NCBI RefSeq assembly: GCF_014204895.1 | Contig: NZ_JACHMF010000001.1 | Location: forward strand, 7,564,001-7,628,000 | Length of the DNA stretch: 64,000 nt | Direction: 5' to 3' | Origin: Paractinoplanes abujensis | GTDB lineage: Bacteria > Actinomycetota > Actinomycetes > Mycobacteriales > Micromonosporaceae | Part shown: in pieces, positions 46,131 to 54,973 of the stretch | How the letters are laid out: every line of letters starts with the position of its first letter | Position numbering within the stretch: position 1 is the first letter of the stretch | The notes under the pieces: generated by a model | Database searches by the model: none | Told to the model about the DNA's origin: nothing | The model's input: only the letters and a program-made list of their open reading frames with translations | Program-made: the position numbers and the translations under genes

Positions 46131-46440
46131 GCCGCGCCGCACCGAGCCGAGCCGAACCGCGCCGCACCGAGCCGAGCCGCACCGAGCCGCGCCGCCCCGA
46201 GCCGCGCCGAGCCGAGCCGCGCCGAGCCGAGCCGCGCCGAGCCGAGCCGCGCCGAGCCGAGCCGCGCCGAGCCGAGCCGCGCCGAGCCGAGCCGCGCCAC
46301 CGCGCCGCGCCGAGCCGAGGCGCGCCGCACCGAGCCGAGCCGCGCCGCGCCGCGCCGAGCCGCGCTGAGCCGCGCCGCGGTATGCCGTGCCGCGGTACGC
46401 CGTGCCGAGCCGCGCTACGCCGAGCCCTGCCGTGCCCACG
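46131..46440. repeat. Pentamer array (GCCGM)n with 15 bp higher-order unit
   Basis: About 62 pentamers GCCGA/GCCGC follow each other, with one register shift near 46300. From 46201 to 46290 the 15-mer GCCGCGCCGAGCCGA is repeated six times without a change. Since 15 is a multiple of three, most frames on both strands stay open (AEPSR-type or ARRGS-type repeats), which does not imply a protein. The 924 bp between livG and alkB otherwise holds the operator at 45977, the 27 bp array at 46551 and, in 46441-46544, nothing I can recognise. Confidence 0.95.
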
Positions 46441-46550
46441 GCGCGATGCCGCGCCGGCCCGCGCGTTGATACGCAACGCGCCCATGCGATCGCGCCACGA
46501 TCAGACCGCATCGGGACGCGCTGGGCTGGTTACGCTTCAATGTCATGCAG

Positions 46551-46712
46551 GCTCCGCGCCGCGTAAAGGTTGCGCTGGCTCCGCGCCGCGTAAAGGGTGG
46601 GCTGGGTCTGCGCCGCGTAAAGGTTGGGCTGGGGCCGCGCCGGGCGAAGGTTGGGCTGGGTCTGCGCCGCGTAAAGGTTGGGTTGGGGCCGCGCCGGGCG
46701 AAGGTTGGGCTG
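46551..46712. repeat. Six tandem 27 bp repeats
   Basis: Units start at 46551, 46578, 46605, 46632, 46659 and 46686. Units 3-4 and 5-6 form a nearly identical 54 bp higher-order pair, alternating CGCCGCGTAAAGG and CGCCGGGCGAAGG cores. An open frame from ATG 46545 to 46790 reads them as nine-residue units such as PRRVKVGLG and LRRVKVGLG, and TACGCT stands 8 nt before that ATG. On the minus strand the same units read QPNLYAAQT/QPNLRPARP. Which, if any, is expressed is unknown. Confidence 0.9.
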
Positions 46713-46822
46713 GGTTCGCGGTCGGCCGGGACGGGCGGCGTGGGTCGCGGCCGATGGCCGGCGTGGCGGCGGGCGCGTAGGTGGTGGTGAGGTCGGGCGG
46801 GGGCTCCGTGTCGGTGGTGGGG

Positions 46823-47467
46823 TCAGGCGACGTTGATCGGCCGGAACTGGACACTGATGCGCGGGCCGACGGCCTTGGCGGTTTTGAGGATGGCGTGTTC
46901 CCACGTGCGCTGGCAGGAGCCGCCCATGACGATCAGGTCGCCGTGGCCGAGGGGGAAGCGGACGGTTTCGTGGTTGCCGGCCCGGGGCCGCAGTGAGAGG
47001 TTGCGCGGCGAGCCCAGCGACACGATGGCGACCATGGTGTCGTGGCGGGCCGAGCGGCCGATCGTGTCGCCGTGCCAGGCCACGCTGTCACGGCCGTCGC
47101 GGTAGAGGCACATGCCCGCGGTGACGAACTCTTCGCCCAGCTCGTCGGCGTAGTGGGTGTTGAGCGCCTGTTTGGCTTCGGTGAGGGTCGGATGCGGCAG
47201 CTCTTCGTCGCTGCCGAACCACCGGAGCAGTCGCGGGACGTCGACGACGTTGTCATACATCTGGCGGCGGTCGGCCCGCCAGTCGATGCCCAGCAGGGTC
47301 TCGAAGACGGTGTCGGACCCTTGCAGCCAGCCCGGCAGCACGTCGACCCAGGCGCCTGCGGTGAGCTCGTGGCGGGTGATGCGCCCGGCCAGCTCACCGA
47401 CGCCGGAAGCGGGCCCGCCTCCGGCGTCGGTCAGGTCGAACATCGACGGCTGATAGGTGCTGGTCAT
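46823..47467 (-). CDS. alkB: AlkB-like 2-oxoglutarate/Fe(II) dioxygenase
   Basis: 214 residues. The iron ligands are H and D in AWHGDTIG and the second His in TWEHAI, and the 2-oxoglutarate arginine is in GPRISVQFRP. The nucleotide-recognition part includes MYDNVVDVPRLLRWF. It removes methyl groups from N1-methyladenine and N3-methylcytosine by oxidation, and is the third alkylation-repair gene of the window. ATG 47467 has TAACAT 6 nt upstream (47479-47474), which includes the stop codon of the MFS gene, so the mRNA is likely leaderless. Confidence 0.9.
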   Translation of the reverse strand: MTSTYQPSMFDLTDAGGGPASGVGELAGRITRHELTAGAWVDVLPGWLQGSDTVFETLLGIDWRADRRQMYDNVVDVPRLLRWFGSDEELPHPTLTEAKQALNTHYADELGEEFVTAGMCLYRDGRDSVAWHGDTIGRSARHDTMVAIVSLGSPRNLSLRPRAGNHETVRFPLGHGDLIVMGGSCQRTWEHAILKTAKAVGPRISVQFRPINVA

Positions 47468-47476
47468 GCCGACATG

Positions 47477-48985
47477 TTAGTACGAATGTTCGATGATCGT
47501 CGCGTCGTCCACAGGCTCTTCGACCGGGCGTTTGGGTCGCAGCACCGCGATGGCCAGCACAGCCGCCGCGAGGCCGCCGATCACGCCGATCAGGGAGGTG
47601 GACGCGATGGCCGAGACGAAGGAGTCCTGGGCGACCCGGGCCAGCGCGGCGTCGCCCGTGGTGGCGGCGATGGTCAGGGCGTCGCCGATGGAGTCGCGGG
47701 CCTGCGACGTCACGTCGGTCGGCATGGCCGCGCGGTAGGTGGCGGTGAGCACGCTGCCCAGCACCGCGACGCTCAGCGCGGTGCCGACCTGCTGGACGGT
47801 GTCGTTGACGGCCGAGCCGACGCCCACCCGGTCGGGGGGCAGCGCGGCCATCAGTGTGCCGTAGGCGGCGGGGCCCGCGGTGCCGCTGCCCATGCCCATG
47901 ACGACCAGGGCGAACGCCAGTTTGGCGTAGCCGTCGGCGGGGGTCAGCGTCGTGAGGATGACGAAGCCCGCGGCCATCAGGAGCAAGCCGGCGGCCAGGG
48001 CCGTACGGGTGCCGAATTTTTTGTCGACGACGACGCCGACACCGTTGAAGACCATGGCGGTGACGATCATCGGGATGAATGCCGTGCCGGCTTTGAGAGG
48101 CTCGTAGCCGAGGACGAACTGCAGGTATTGCGTGAGGGCGAGCAGCACGCCGCCGGCGGAGAAGGAGAGCAGGACGATCGACAGGCTGGCGCCCGCGAAG
48201 TTGCGGTCGCGGAACAGTTTCAGCGGCAGCATGGGCTCGGCGACCCGGCGTTCCCACAGGCCGAAGGCGGTGAGCGCGACCGCCGCGACGGCGAAGCCGC
48301 CCAGCGTGGAGGCCGAGGCCCAGCCGCTCTGCGCCGTCGAGATCACGCCCCAGACCAGGGCGGCCATGCCGATCGTGGAGAGCAACGCGCCGAGCAGGTC
48401 GGGGCGGCCGGCGGTGCCGCGCGACTCGGGGATGACGGCCAGTGCGGCCACGATACCGAGTAACGCGATGGGCACGTTGAGCAGGAAGATCGAGCCCCAC
48501 CAGAAGTGTTCGAGCAGCAGCCCGCCGAGGCTGGGACCGCCGAGTGCGCCCAGCATGAGCACCGAACTCCAGATGGCGATGGCCTTCTTGCGCTCGTCCT
48601 CGGCGAAGACGGTGGTGAGGATGGACAGGGTGCCCGGCATGAGGAAGGCCGCGCCGACCCCCATCAGGCCCCGTACGGCGATGAGTTGTTCCGGGGTTTG
48701 GCAGAGGGTGGCCAGAACGGACGCGCTGCCGAAGACGATCAGGCCGATCACCAGGCCGCGGCGGCGGCCGTGGCGGTCGGAGAGGCTGCCCGCGGTGAGC
48801 AGCAGGCCGGCGAAGACCAGGATGTACGCGTCGATGATCCACTGAATGTGGGCGGTGCTCGCGCCGAGGTCGCGGATCAGCGACGGGATCGCGATGTTGA
48901 GCACCATGTTGTCGACGACGACGACCAGCAGGCTCAGGCAGAGCACGCCCAGGATCAGCCAGCGCCGGGGATTGCGCTCGGTCAT
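47477..48985 (-). CDS. MFS drug exporter, DHA2 (EmrB/QacA) family
   Basis: 502 residues from ATG 48985, with GAGAGGG upstream. About 14 transmembrane helices fit the DHA2 group. Motif A is SLSDRHGRRRGL, motif C is in GVGAAFLMPGTLSIL, and VVVDNMVLNIAIPSL matches motif D1. It exports toxic or signalling compounds with proton exchange. The divergent TetR gene and four evenly spaced operator copies between them make a classic inducible efflux pair. Confidence 0.93.
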   Translation of the reverse strand: MTERNPRRWLILGVLCLSLLVVVVDNMVLNIAIPSLIRDLGASTAHIQWIIDAYILVFAGLLLTAGSLSDRHGRRRGLVIGLIVFGSASVLATLCQTPEQLIAVRGLMGVGAAFLMPGTLSILTTVFAEDERKKAIAIWSSVLMLGALGGPSLGGLLLEHFWWGSIFLLNVPIALLGIVAALAVIPESRGTAGRPDLLGALLSTIGMAALVWGVISTAQSGWASASTLGGFAVAAVALTAFGLWERRVAEPMLPLKLFRDRNFAGASLSIVLLSFSAGGVLLALTQYLQFVLGYEPLKAGTAFIPMIVTAMVFNGVGVVVDKKFGTRTALAAGLLLMAAGFVILTTLTPADGYAKLAFALVVMGMGSGTAGPAAYGTLMAALPPDRVGVGSAVNDTVQQVGTALSVAVLGSVLTATYRAAMPTDVTSQARDSIGDALTIAATTGDAALARVAQDSFVSAIASTSLIGVIGGLAAAVLAIAVLRPKRPVEEPVDDATIIEHSY

Positions 48986-48997
48986 GACGACCCTCTC

Positions 48998-49072
48998 TCG
49001 TACGGTGTGCGATGACTCGAACAACGTACCAGTGCAGTCGAACACTGTGCGAGCGGATCGAACAGTGTCCGA
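48998..49072. promoter_or_regulatory. Phased array of four 15 bp operators
   Basis: Near-palindromes with consensus TCGAACA-N-TGTNCGA occur at 48998 (TCGTACGGTGTGCGA), 49038 (TCGAACACTGTGCGA) and 49058 (TCGAACAGTGTCCGA), with a weaker copy at 49017 (TCGAACAACGTACCA). Start spacings are 19, 21 and 20 bp, about two helical turns each. They fill the gap between the MFS and TetR genes. A possible -10 for the TetR gene, TAGAAT, follows at 49080. Confidence 0.7.
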
Positions 49073-49115
49073 GAGTGGATAGAATGCGCTGGTGAGAGGG
49101 TCGAGAGGAATCTGA

Positions 49116-49883
49116 ATGGCGCCGGAGCAGGACTCGTTCGTCAGTTCGGTGTGGTTGAAGCCGCCGCGCGTGCAGAGTGGGCAGCCCGCCCTGAGCCGGG
49201 AGCAGATCGTCCGAGCGGCGATCGAGATCCTTGATCAGGAAGGCACGGCCGGGCTCAGCATGCGCCGGCTGGGCACCAAACTCGGCGCGGGCGCGACCTC
49301 GCTCTACTGGCATGTCGCGCACAAGGACGAGCTGCTCGAGCTGGTCGTCGACGAGGTGTTCGGCGAGGTCTACGTGCCCGAGCCGGGCGACACGAGCTGG
49401 CGGGTCGCCGCGTCGATCATGGCTAACGGCCTGCGGGCCACATTGTTGCGGCACCCGTGGGTGATCGGCCTGCTGGGCCTGCACCCCACCATCGGCCCGA
49501 ACGCGATGCGCGTCGGTGAGCGGCTGGTCGCGCTGTTCACGGCGGCGGGCTTCGAGGGGGTCGAGGTGTCGCACGCCGGCGCGGTCCTCAACTCCCACGC
49601 GATCGGCTCGGCGACCTCGGATGCGGCGGTGATGGCGGCCATCAAGCGAACCGGCAAGACGCACGCTGAGATCGCCGACGAGGTCGAGCCCTACCTCGAG
49701 CAGCTCGCGCCCGACCACCCGAACTACGACGCGTGGCGCAAGGAGACGGGCCAGCTGCACCGGGATCCCGAAAAACTGCTCGCGGAGACGTACGCCTTCG
49801 GCCTCGAACGCATCCTCGACGGGCTCGAGTCATGGTTGGTGGCGAAGCGCCCGGACGGCCTGAGCAGCCCGGGCGCTGCGTAA
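49116..49883 (+). CDS. TetR family repressor of the MFS exporter
   Basis: 255 residues. The helix-turn-helix lies at about residues 28-75 (LSMRRLGTKLGAGATSLYWHV), with the tetracycline-repressor-type TetR_C domain behind it (ALFTAAGFEGVEVSHAGAVLNSH). GAGAGGAA precedes the ATG. It is divergent from the exporter gene and is the natural ligand of the four operators between them. The inducer is unknown. Confidence 0.92.
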   Translation: MAPEQDSFVSSVWLKPPRVQSGQPALSREQIVRAAIEILDQEGTAGLSMRRLGTKLGAGATSLYWHVAHKDELLELVVDEVFGEVYVPEPGDTSWRVAASIMANGLRATLLRHPWVIGLLGLHPTIGPNAMRVGERLVALFTAAGFEGVEVSHAGAVLNSHAIGSATSDAAVMAAIKRTGKTHAEIADEVEPYLEQLAPDHPNYDAWRKETGQLHRDPEKLLAETYAFGLERILDGLESWLVAKRPDGLSSPGAA

Positions 49884-49886
49884 CCG

Positions 49887-50873
49887 TCAGTCGCGCGGAT
49901 CAGGCTTGTGATAGCTGATCTGGTCGAGCGGCAGCGGGAACTCCTGGTCGCCGAACGGGGACGGACCGCCCTGCACGGGCAGCGTGACCTCGGTGACGTC
50001 CATCTTGCCGTCCTCGCGGACCGGCGGCGCCTCGGGCAGCCGGTTGGTGGTGAACGGCGCGCCCTTGGCCACGTCGGTGACGCCGACCGAGGTGCTGGGG
50101 GCCATGTTCTCGGATTCCAGTTGGTCGCGGCGGAAAATCTTGCGGCCGAGCCAGACCAGCGGGTCGTACCGGCGGTCGACCACGCGCTCCTTCATCGGGA
50201 TGATCGCGTTGTCGGTGATCTTGATGTGCTCGGGGCAGACCTCGGTGCAGCACTTGGTGATGTTGCAGTAGCCGAGGCCCTGGTTGGCCTGCGCGTACTG
50301 TTTGCGGTCCTCGCGGGCGTCGAGCGGGTGCATGTCGAGCTCGGCCGCGCGGATGAAATAGCGGGGGCCGGAGAAGGCCTCCTTGTTGTCCTCGTGGTCG
50401 CGCACGACGTGGCACGTGTTCTGGCAGAGGAAGCATTCGATGCACTTGCGGAACTCCTGGCTCCGCTCGACGTCGACCTGCTGCATCCGGTACTGCCCCG
50501 GGGCCACGCCGGCCGGCGGCGCGAAGGCCGGTGTCTCGCGCGCCTTCTCGTAGTTGAAGGACACGTCGGTGACCAGGTCGCGGATCACCGGGAAGGTGCG
50601 CAGCGGCGTGATCGTGACGGTCTCGTTCTCCTCGAAGGTGGACATCCGGGTCATGCAGCCGAGCCGGGGCTTGCCGTTGATCTCGACCGAGCACGAGCCG
50701 CACTTGCCCGCCTTGCAGTTCCAGCGGCAGGCCAGATCGGGCGTCTGGGTCGCCTGCAGGCGGTGGATGATGTCGAGCACGACTTCACCGTCGTTGACCT
50801 CGACGTCGTAGTCCTGGATGTCGCCGCCGGACTCGTCGCCCCGCCAGACGCGGAAGTGGCGCTTGGTGCCCAT
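49887..50873 (-). CDS. sdhB: Succinate dehydrogenase/fumarate reductase iron-sulfur subunit
   Basis: 328 residues. The [2Fe-2S] site is CRWNCKAGKCGSC with a distal Cys in RLGC. The [4Fe-4S] and [3Fe-4S] cysteines are in CIECFLCQNTCHV and CTEVCPEH. After about residue 250 a proline-rich C-terminal extension of some 80 residues follows (KRIFRRDQ-like start, then NMAPSTSVGVT), longer than the usual subunit. It carries electrons from SdhA to quinone. The ATG overlaps the sdhA stop by 1 bp. Confidence 0.94.
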   Translation of the reverse strand: MGTKRHFRVWRGDESGGDIQDYDVEVNDGEVVLDIIHRLQATQTPDLACRWNCKAGKCGSCSVEINGKPRLGCMTRMSTFEENETVTITPLRTFPVIRDLVTDVSFNYEKARETPAFAPPAGVAPGQYRMQQVDVERSQEFRKCIECFLCQNTCHVVRDHEDNKEAFSGPRYFIRAAELDMHPLDAREDRKQYAQANQGLGYCNITKCCTEVCPEHIKITDNAIIPMKERVVDRRYDPLVWLGRKIFRRDQLESENMAPSTSVGVTDVAKGAPFTTNRLPEAPPVREDGKMDVTEVTLPVQGGPSPFGDQEFPLPLDQISYHKPDPRD

Positions 50874-52840
50874 TACTTCGCCTCCGTCTTGCTCTGCGCG
50901 TCGGTTCGCGCGCCGGGGATCCGGGCGTCGCCCTTCGGGCCCTCGATCGCGTCGAACTGGGTCAGCTCGTCCTCGGTCAGATATTTGGAAAGCTCGGTGC
51001 GCTCGAACAGCTGGATCAGCTCGTCGCGCATGCGGGGCAGCGGCTTGCGTTCGAGGTGCACGTCGCCGTCGTCGCCGAGCGCACAGACCAGGTTGACTTG
51101 CCGCCAAGCCGCGTTCATCTGCGGGAAGTCCTCACGGGTGTGCCCGCCGCGTGACTCCTCCCGCTCCAGCGCGGCCTTGGCCGTGCACTCCGAGACGATC
51201 AGCATGTTGCGCAGGTCGAGCGCGAGGTGCCAGCCCGGGTTGTAGCGCCGTCCGCCGGTCGCGCCGACGTTGGCCACCCGCAGCTTGAGCTCCTGGATCC
51301 GCTTGAGCGCATCGGTCAGTTCGCCCTCGCGCCGGATGATGCCGACCAGGTCACCCATCACGGCTTGAAGATCTTGCTGCAGCCCGTACGGGTTCTCGCC
51401 GCTCTGCCGTTGCAGGGGCGCGAGGGCCGTCGTGACCGCAGCCTCGACGTCCTTCGTGCTCACCTTGGGCTTCTTCTCCAGCGTTTCCGTGTACGCCGCG
51501 GCGTGCTCACCGGCCCGCTTGCCGAACACCAGCAGGTCGGACAGCGAGTTGCCGCCGAGGCGGTTGGACCCGTGCATGCCGCCCGACACCTCGCCCGCCG
51601 CGAACAGGCCCTGAACGGTGCCCATGGCCGCCGTCGAGTCGGGTTCGACCTCGACCCCGCCCATCACGTAGTGGCAGGTGGGACCGACCTCCATCGGCTC
51701 CTTCGTGATGTCGACGTCGGCCAGCTCCTTGAACTGGTGATACATCGACGGCAGGCGCTTGGTGATCGTCTCGGCCGGCATGCGGGTCGACACGTCGAGC
51801 AGCACACCGCCCGACTTGGTGCCGCGACCGGCCTTGACCTCGGAGTTGATCGCGCGGGCGACCTCGTCGCGGGGCAGCAGCTCGGGTGGGCGGCGGTTGT
51901 TGTCGGGGTCGTTGTACCAGCGGTCGGCCTCCTCCTCGGTGTCCGCGTACTGCTTGCGGAACACGTCGGGGACGTAGTCGAACATGAAGCGCTTGCCCTC
52001 GCTGTTGCGCAGCACGCCGCCGTCGCCCCGCACCGACTCGGTGACCAGGATGCCCTTGACGCTGGGGGGCCAGACCATGCCGGTCGGGTGGAACTGGAGG
52101 AACTCCATGTTGATCAGCGTCGCGCCCGCCCGCAGCGCGAGCGCATGGCCGTCGCCGGTGTATTCCCAACTGTTCGACGTGACCTTGTAGCTGCGGCCCA
52201 CGCCGCCGGTCGCCAGGATCACCGCGGGCGCCTCGAGCAGCAGGAACTCGCCCGACTCGCGGTAGTAGCCGAACGCACCGGCCACCCGGACGCCGTCGAG
52301 CAGCAGCTCGGTGATCGTGGTCTCGGAGAAGACCTTGATGCGCGACTCGTAGTTGCCGGTCTCGGCGAAGTCCTCCTGCTGCAGCGAGACGATCTTCTGC
52401 TGCAGGGTGCGGATCAGTTCCAGACCCGTACGGTCGCCGACGTGCGCAAGCCGCGGATATTCGTGCCCGCCGAAGTTGCGCTGCGAAATCTTGCCGTCCT
52501 TCGTGCGGTCGAAGAGCGCCCCGTACGTCTCCAGCTCCCAGATCCGCTCCGGCGCCTCCTTGGCGTGCAGCTCGGCCATGCGGAAGTTGTTGAGGAACTT
52601 GCCGCCGCGCATCGTGTCGCGGAAATGGACCATCCAGTTGTCGCGCGAGTTGACGTTGCCCATCGCCGCCGCCGCGCCGCCCTCGGCCATCACCGTGTGC
52701 GCCTTGCCGAACAGGGACTTCGAGATGATCGCCGTACGCTTGCCGGCCAGCCGGGCCTCGATCGCCGCGCGCAGACCGGCGCCGCCGGCCCCGATCACGA
52801 CAACGTCGTACAGGTGTCGTTCGATTCGTGCAGTAGTCAT
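50873..52840 (-). CDS. sdhA: Succinate dehydrogenase/fumarate reductase flavoprotein subunit
   Basis: 655 residues. The FAD fingerprint is VVVIGAGGAGLRAAIEA, the covalent FAD His is in LFGKAHTVMAEGGAAAAMG, and the active-site RGDGG and HGSNRLGGNSLSDLL segments are intact. It oxidises succinate in the TCA cycle at the inner face of the membrane. It sits between the membrane subunit (14 bp upstream) and sdhB in an sdhCAB order. Confidence 0.95.
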   Translation of the reverse strand: MTTARIERHLYDVVVIGAGGAGLRAAIEARLAGKRTAIISKSLFGKAHTVMAEGGAAAAMGNVNSRDNWMVHFRDTMRGGKFLNNFRMAELHAKEAPERIWELETYGALFDRTKDGKISQRNFGGHEYPRLAHVGDRTGLELIRTLQQKIVSLQQEDFAETGNYESRIKVFSETTITELLLDGVRVAGAFGYYRESGEFLLLEAPAVILATGGVGRSYKVTSNSWEYTGDGHALALRAGATLINMEFLQFHPTGMVWPPSVKGILVTESVRGDGGVLRNSEGKRFMFDYVPDVFRKQYADTEEEADRWYNDPDNNRRPPELLPRDEVARAINSEVKAGRGTKSGGVLLDVSTRMPAETITKRLPSMYHQFKELADVDITKEPMEVGPTCHYVMGGVEVEPDSTAAMGTVQGLFAAGEVSGGMHGSNRLGGNSLSDLLVFGKRAGEHAAAYTETLEKKPKVSTKDVEAAVTTALAPLQRQSGENPYGLQQDLQAVMGDLVGIIRREGELTDALKRIQELKLRVANVGATGGRRYNPGWHLALDLRNMLIVSECTAKAALEREESRGGHTREDFPQMNAAWRQVNLVCALGDDGDVHLERKPLPRMRDELIQLFERTELSKYLTEDELTQFDAIEGPKGDARIPGARTDAQSKTEAK

Positions 52841-52854
52841 GATCTGCGTGCCCC

Positions 52855-53679
52855 TCAGCCGACGAACCGAAGATCGGAGAACCAGCCGAGCTCCAGCGCC
52901 ATGATGTAGAAGTCGGTCAGCGCCAGCGTGCCGAGCGTGATCCAGGCCAGTTGCATGTGGCGCACGTTCAGCTTCGACACGAAGGTCCAGACGCGATAGC
53001 GCACCGGGTGCTTCGAGAAATGCTTGAGGCGGCCGCCCGTGATGTGCCGGCACGAGTGGCAGGACAACGTGTACGCCCAGAGCATGACCACGTTGCCGAC
53101 CAGGATCACGTTGCCCAGGCCGAAGCCGAACCCGCCGTCGCCGCTGCGGAAGGCGATGATCGCGTCCCACGTGTTGATCAGCGAAATGATCATCGCGGCG
53201 TAGAACGCGTAACGGTGGGCGTTCTGGAAGATCAGCGGGAATCGGGTCTCACCCGAGTAGTTCTTGTGGCCGTCGGGCACCGCGCACGCGGGCGGCGAGA
53301 GCCAGAAGGCGCGGTAGTACGCCTTGCGGTAGTAGTAGCACGTCAGGCGGAAGAGCAGCAGGAACGGCAGCGTGAAAGCGGCCTCGGGGAGCAGCCAGAA
53401 GCTGGGCAGCGGCGTGCCGAACAGCGACGAACCCTCGACGCAGCGGTCGGTGACGCACGGCGAGTAGAACGGCGTGAGGTAGTGATACTCCTCGACGAAG
53501 TAATAGTTGTGCATGAATACGCGGACGGTGGCGTAGGTGACCCACGCCCCGAGCCCGATGACGGTGATCAGCGGCGCCAGCCACCATCGGTCGGTGCGCA
53601 ACGTCTTGGCCGTGATCGCCGCGCGTGATCGTTGTGGACCGTTGGGCCCCGCGCCCGGCCTCGTTGCCGTCGTCGTCAT
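52855..53679 (-). CDS. sdhC: Succinate dehydrogenase membrane subunit (single large subunit type)
   Basis: 274 residues from ATG 53679, with AGGAGA about 6 nt upstream. About five transmembrane helices (near residues 30-52, 100-120, 145-165, 180-200 and 235-255). Histidines such as those in ENAHR-like QNAHRYAF, LSCHSCRHITG and VRHMQLAW could bind heme. One large membrane subunit instead of SdhC plus SdhD is the form linked to the actinobacterial Sdh1-type complex. It anchors SdhAB and passes electrons to menaquinone. Confidence 0.82.
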   Translation of the reverse strand: MTTTATRPGAGPNGPQRSRAAITAKTLRTDRWWLAPLITVIGLGAWVTYATVRVFMHNYYFVEEYHYLTPFYSPCVTDRCVEGSSLFGTPLPSFWLLPEAAFTLPFLLLFRLTCYYYRKAYYRAFWLSPPACAVPDGHKNYSGETRFPLIFQNAHRYAFYAAMIISLINTWDAIIAFRSGDGGFGFGLGNVILVGNVVMLWAYTLSCHSCRHITGGRLKHFSKHPVRYRVWTFVSKLNVRHMQLAWITLGTLALTDFYIMALELGWFSDLRFVG

Positions 53680-53966
53680 TCGATCTCCTGACGTGCCTGT
53701 CCAGTGACCCGGCCGGCGAGCGAGGGGTAGCCCGGCAGCCGCCAATGCTTCCGTGATGTGTGGCACACGTTACGCCGAGGGGCGGACAGTTTCGCGCTCA
53801 GGGATGGGGTCTGGATCACAAAGTTCGACCCCGATCACATCGATAGGCCGACAAGCGCTAATGGATCTTGAAGTAGCTGATCCAAAACGGACGCCTGGGC
53901 AGCTTCTGTGCGCCTTGTTTCGGATCGCCCGAGGACCGCAGCGGGCAGGTTCGAGGTCCGAGCGGG
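53680..53966 (-). promoter_or_regulatory. Upstream region of sdhCAB
   Basis: The 287 bp gap contains GTGTG-G-CACAC (53758-53768), an 11 bp palindrome, and two direct copies of GATCACA (53815-53821 and 53836-53842), which on the minus strand read TGTGATC, a CRP-type half site. Control of sdh by a CRP/FNR-like factor is possible. No definite promoter hexamers were recognised. Confidence 0.3.
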
Positions 53967-54932
53967 TCAGAGGTCCGGGGCGGCCAGGCGGCGGATCGAA
54001 CCGGCACACGGATCCGGTGACCATTCCTCCAGGGCCTCCACCAGCGGAGCGCCGTCGTCGCTCTTGGGGGCGGCGAAGAAGGCCGGCGTACGGGCCTTCG
54101 ACTGCCGGTCGAGGGCGTCGGCATACACGGCGCGGGCGTCGAGAAGCTGCCGCCAGCCGTCCAAGGCCCGGTCGTCGCGCACCTCGCCCAGATAGAGGCG
54201 TACGGCGGAGTTCTCATCACGGATCGCCACGGCCCGGCCGGCCGGTCCTGCGGTGGCGCCGGGCGGAGTCAGGCGGTTGAGCCGGCTCTCCAGATCAAGA
54301 CAGCTCTGATCACGCAGAGCCCGAGTCTCACGAGCGTCGTCGGCGCTGTCCCGCACGCCGTTGACCGCGTCGATGAGTGACAGGCCACCCACACACAACG
54401 CGATCACAACGACGGCGGCGCCCAGCGAAATGCCCGCGACCCACCACCGGCGCCGCCGGCGTTGCCGCTCATCCGGCTCCCCACCGGCCTCCCCGAAACT
54501 GAACATGGCCCGCCGCCGCCCACCCGCGGCTTTCGGAGCGTCAGTGCCAGTGCCACTGCCGGCGCCCGTGCGCGTGCCATCGCCCGAGCCGGCGTCGGGC
54601 GCGGTGTCGGTGCCGGTGCGCTGCCCGGAACGGGAGCCGGAGGCCCAGCTCCACCCCGATCCCGAGCCGGTTCGCGATCGGGGGCCCGCCTCGCCGCGTC
54701 CACCCGCATCCGCGTCGGGTCTCGTGCCTGACGCGCTGCGCGCAGGCGCACCCGAACGACGGCCCGGGTTGGAGTCGCCGGAGGCGAGGCTTCCGGGGTC
54801 GATGTACTCCGTCCGGGCCTCTTCGGCGTCCGAATTATCCCGTGTAGACGATTCCGCGGCTTCCGGGGAAGATCGCAGCACTCGCCGGGTGGCGTCGTCG
54901 TCCCGATCGGGGTCGCGCGGCGTGTCGCTCAC
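53967..54932 (-). CDS. Single-pass membrane protein with long disordered N-terminus
   Basis: 321 residues from GTG 54932. Residues 1-155 are low-complexity, rich in Ser, Gly, Thr, Asp and Arg (GSGSGWSWASGSRSGQRTG). A transmembrane helix at about residues 164-186 follows a basic RQRRRRRWW stretch, so the long N-terminus is inside and the C-terminal domain outside. That domain (LRDQSCLDLESRLNRLTPPG to DPCAGSIRRL) has two cysteines that could pair. No family is recognised. Confidence 0.65.
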   Translation of the reverse strand: MSDTPRDPDRDDDATRRVLRSSPEAAESSTRDNSDAEEARTEYIDPGSLASGDSNPGRRSGAPARSASGTRPDADAGGRGEAGPRSRTGSGSGWSWASGSRSGQRTGTDTAPDAGSGDGTRTGAGSGTGTDAPKAAGGRRRAMFSFGEAGGEPDERQRRRRRWWVAGISLGAAVVVIALCVGGLSLIDAVNGVRDSADDARETRALRDQSCLDLESRLNRLTPPGATAGPAGRAVAIRDENSAVRLYLGEVRDDRALDGWRQLLDARAVYADALDRQSKARTPAFFAAPKSDDGAPLVEALEEWSPDPCAGSIRRLAAPDL

Positions 54933-54973
54933 GGGCTCAGTGAAGCACGCCGGTCAATGCACCGGCCGGGCTC

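Noticed and set aside
46100..46480. Long repeat proteins read from the pentamer array on both strands
   Set aside because: A 15 bp period keeps frames open by arithmetic; there is no start with a ribosome site, no non-repeat domain and no homology.
53820..53850. tRNA-like T-arm (GTTCGACCCC)
   Set aside because: No cloverleaf could be drawn around it; no tRNA was found anywhere in the window.
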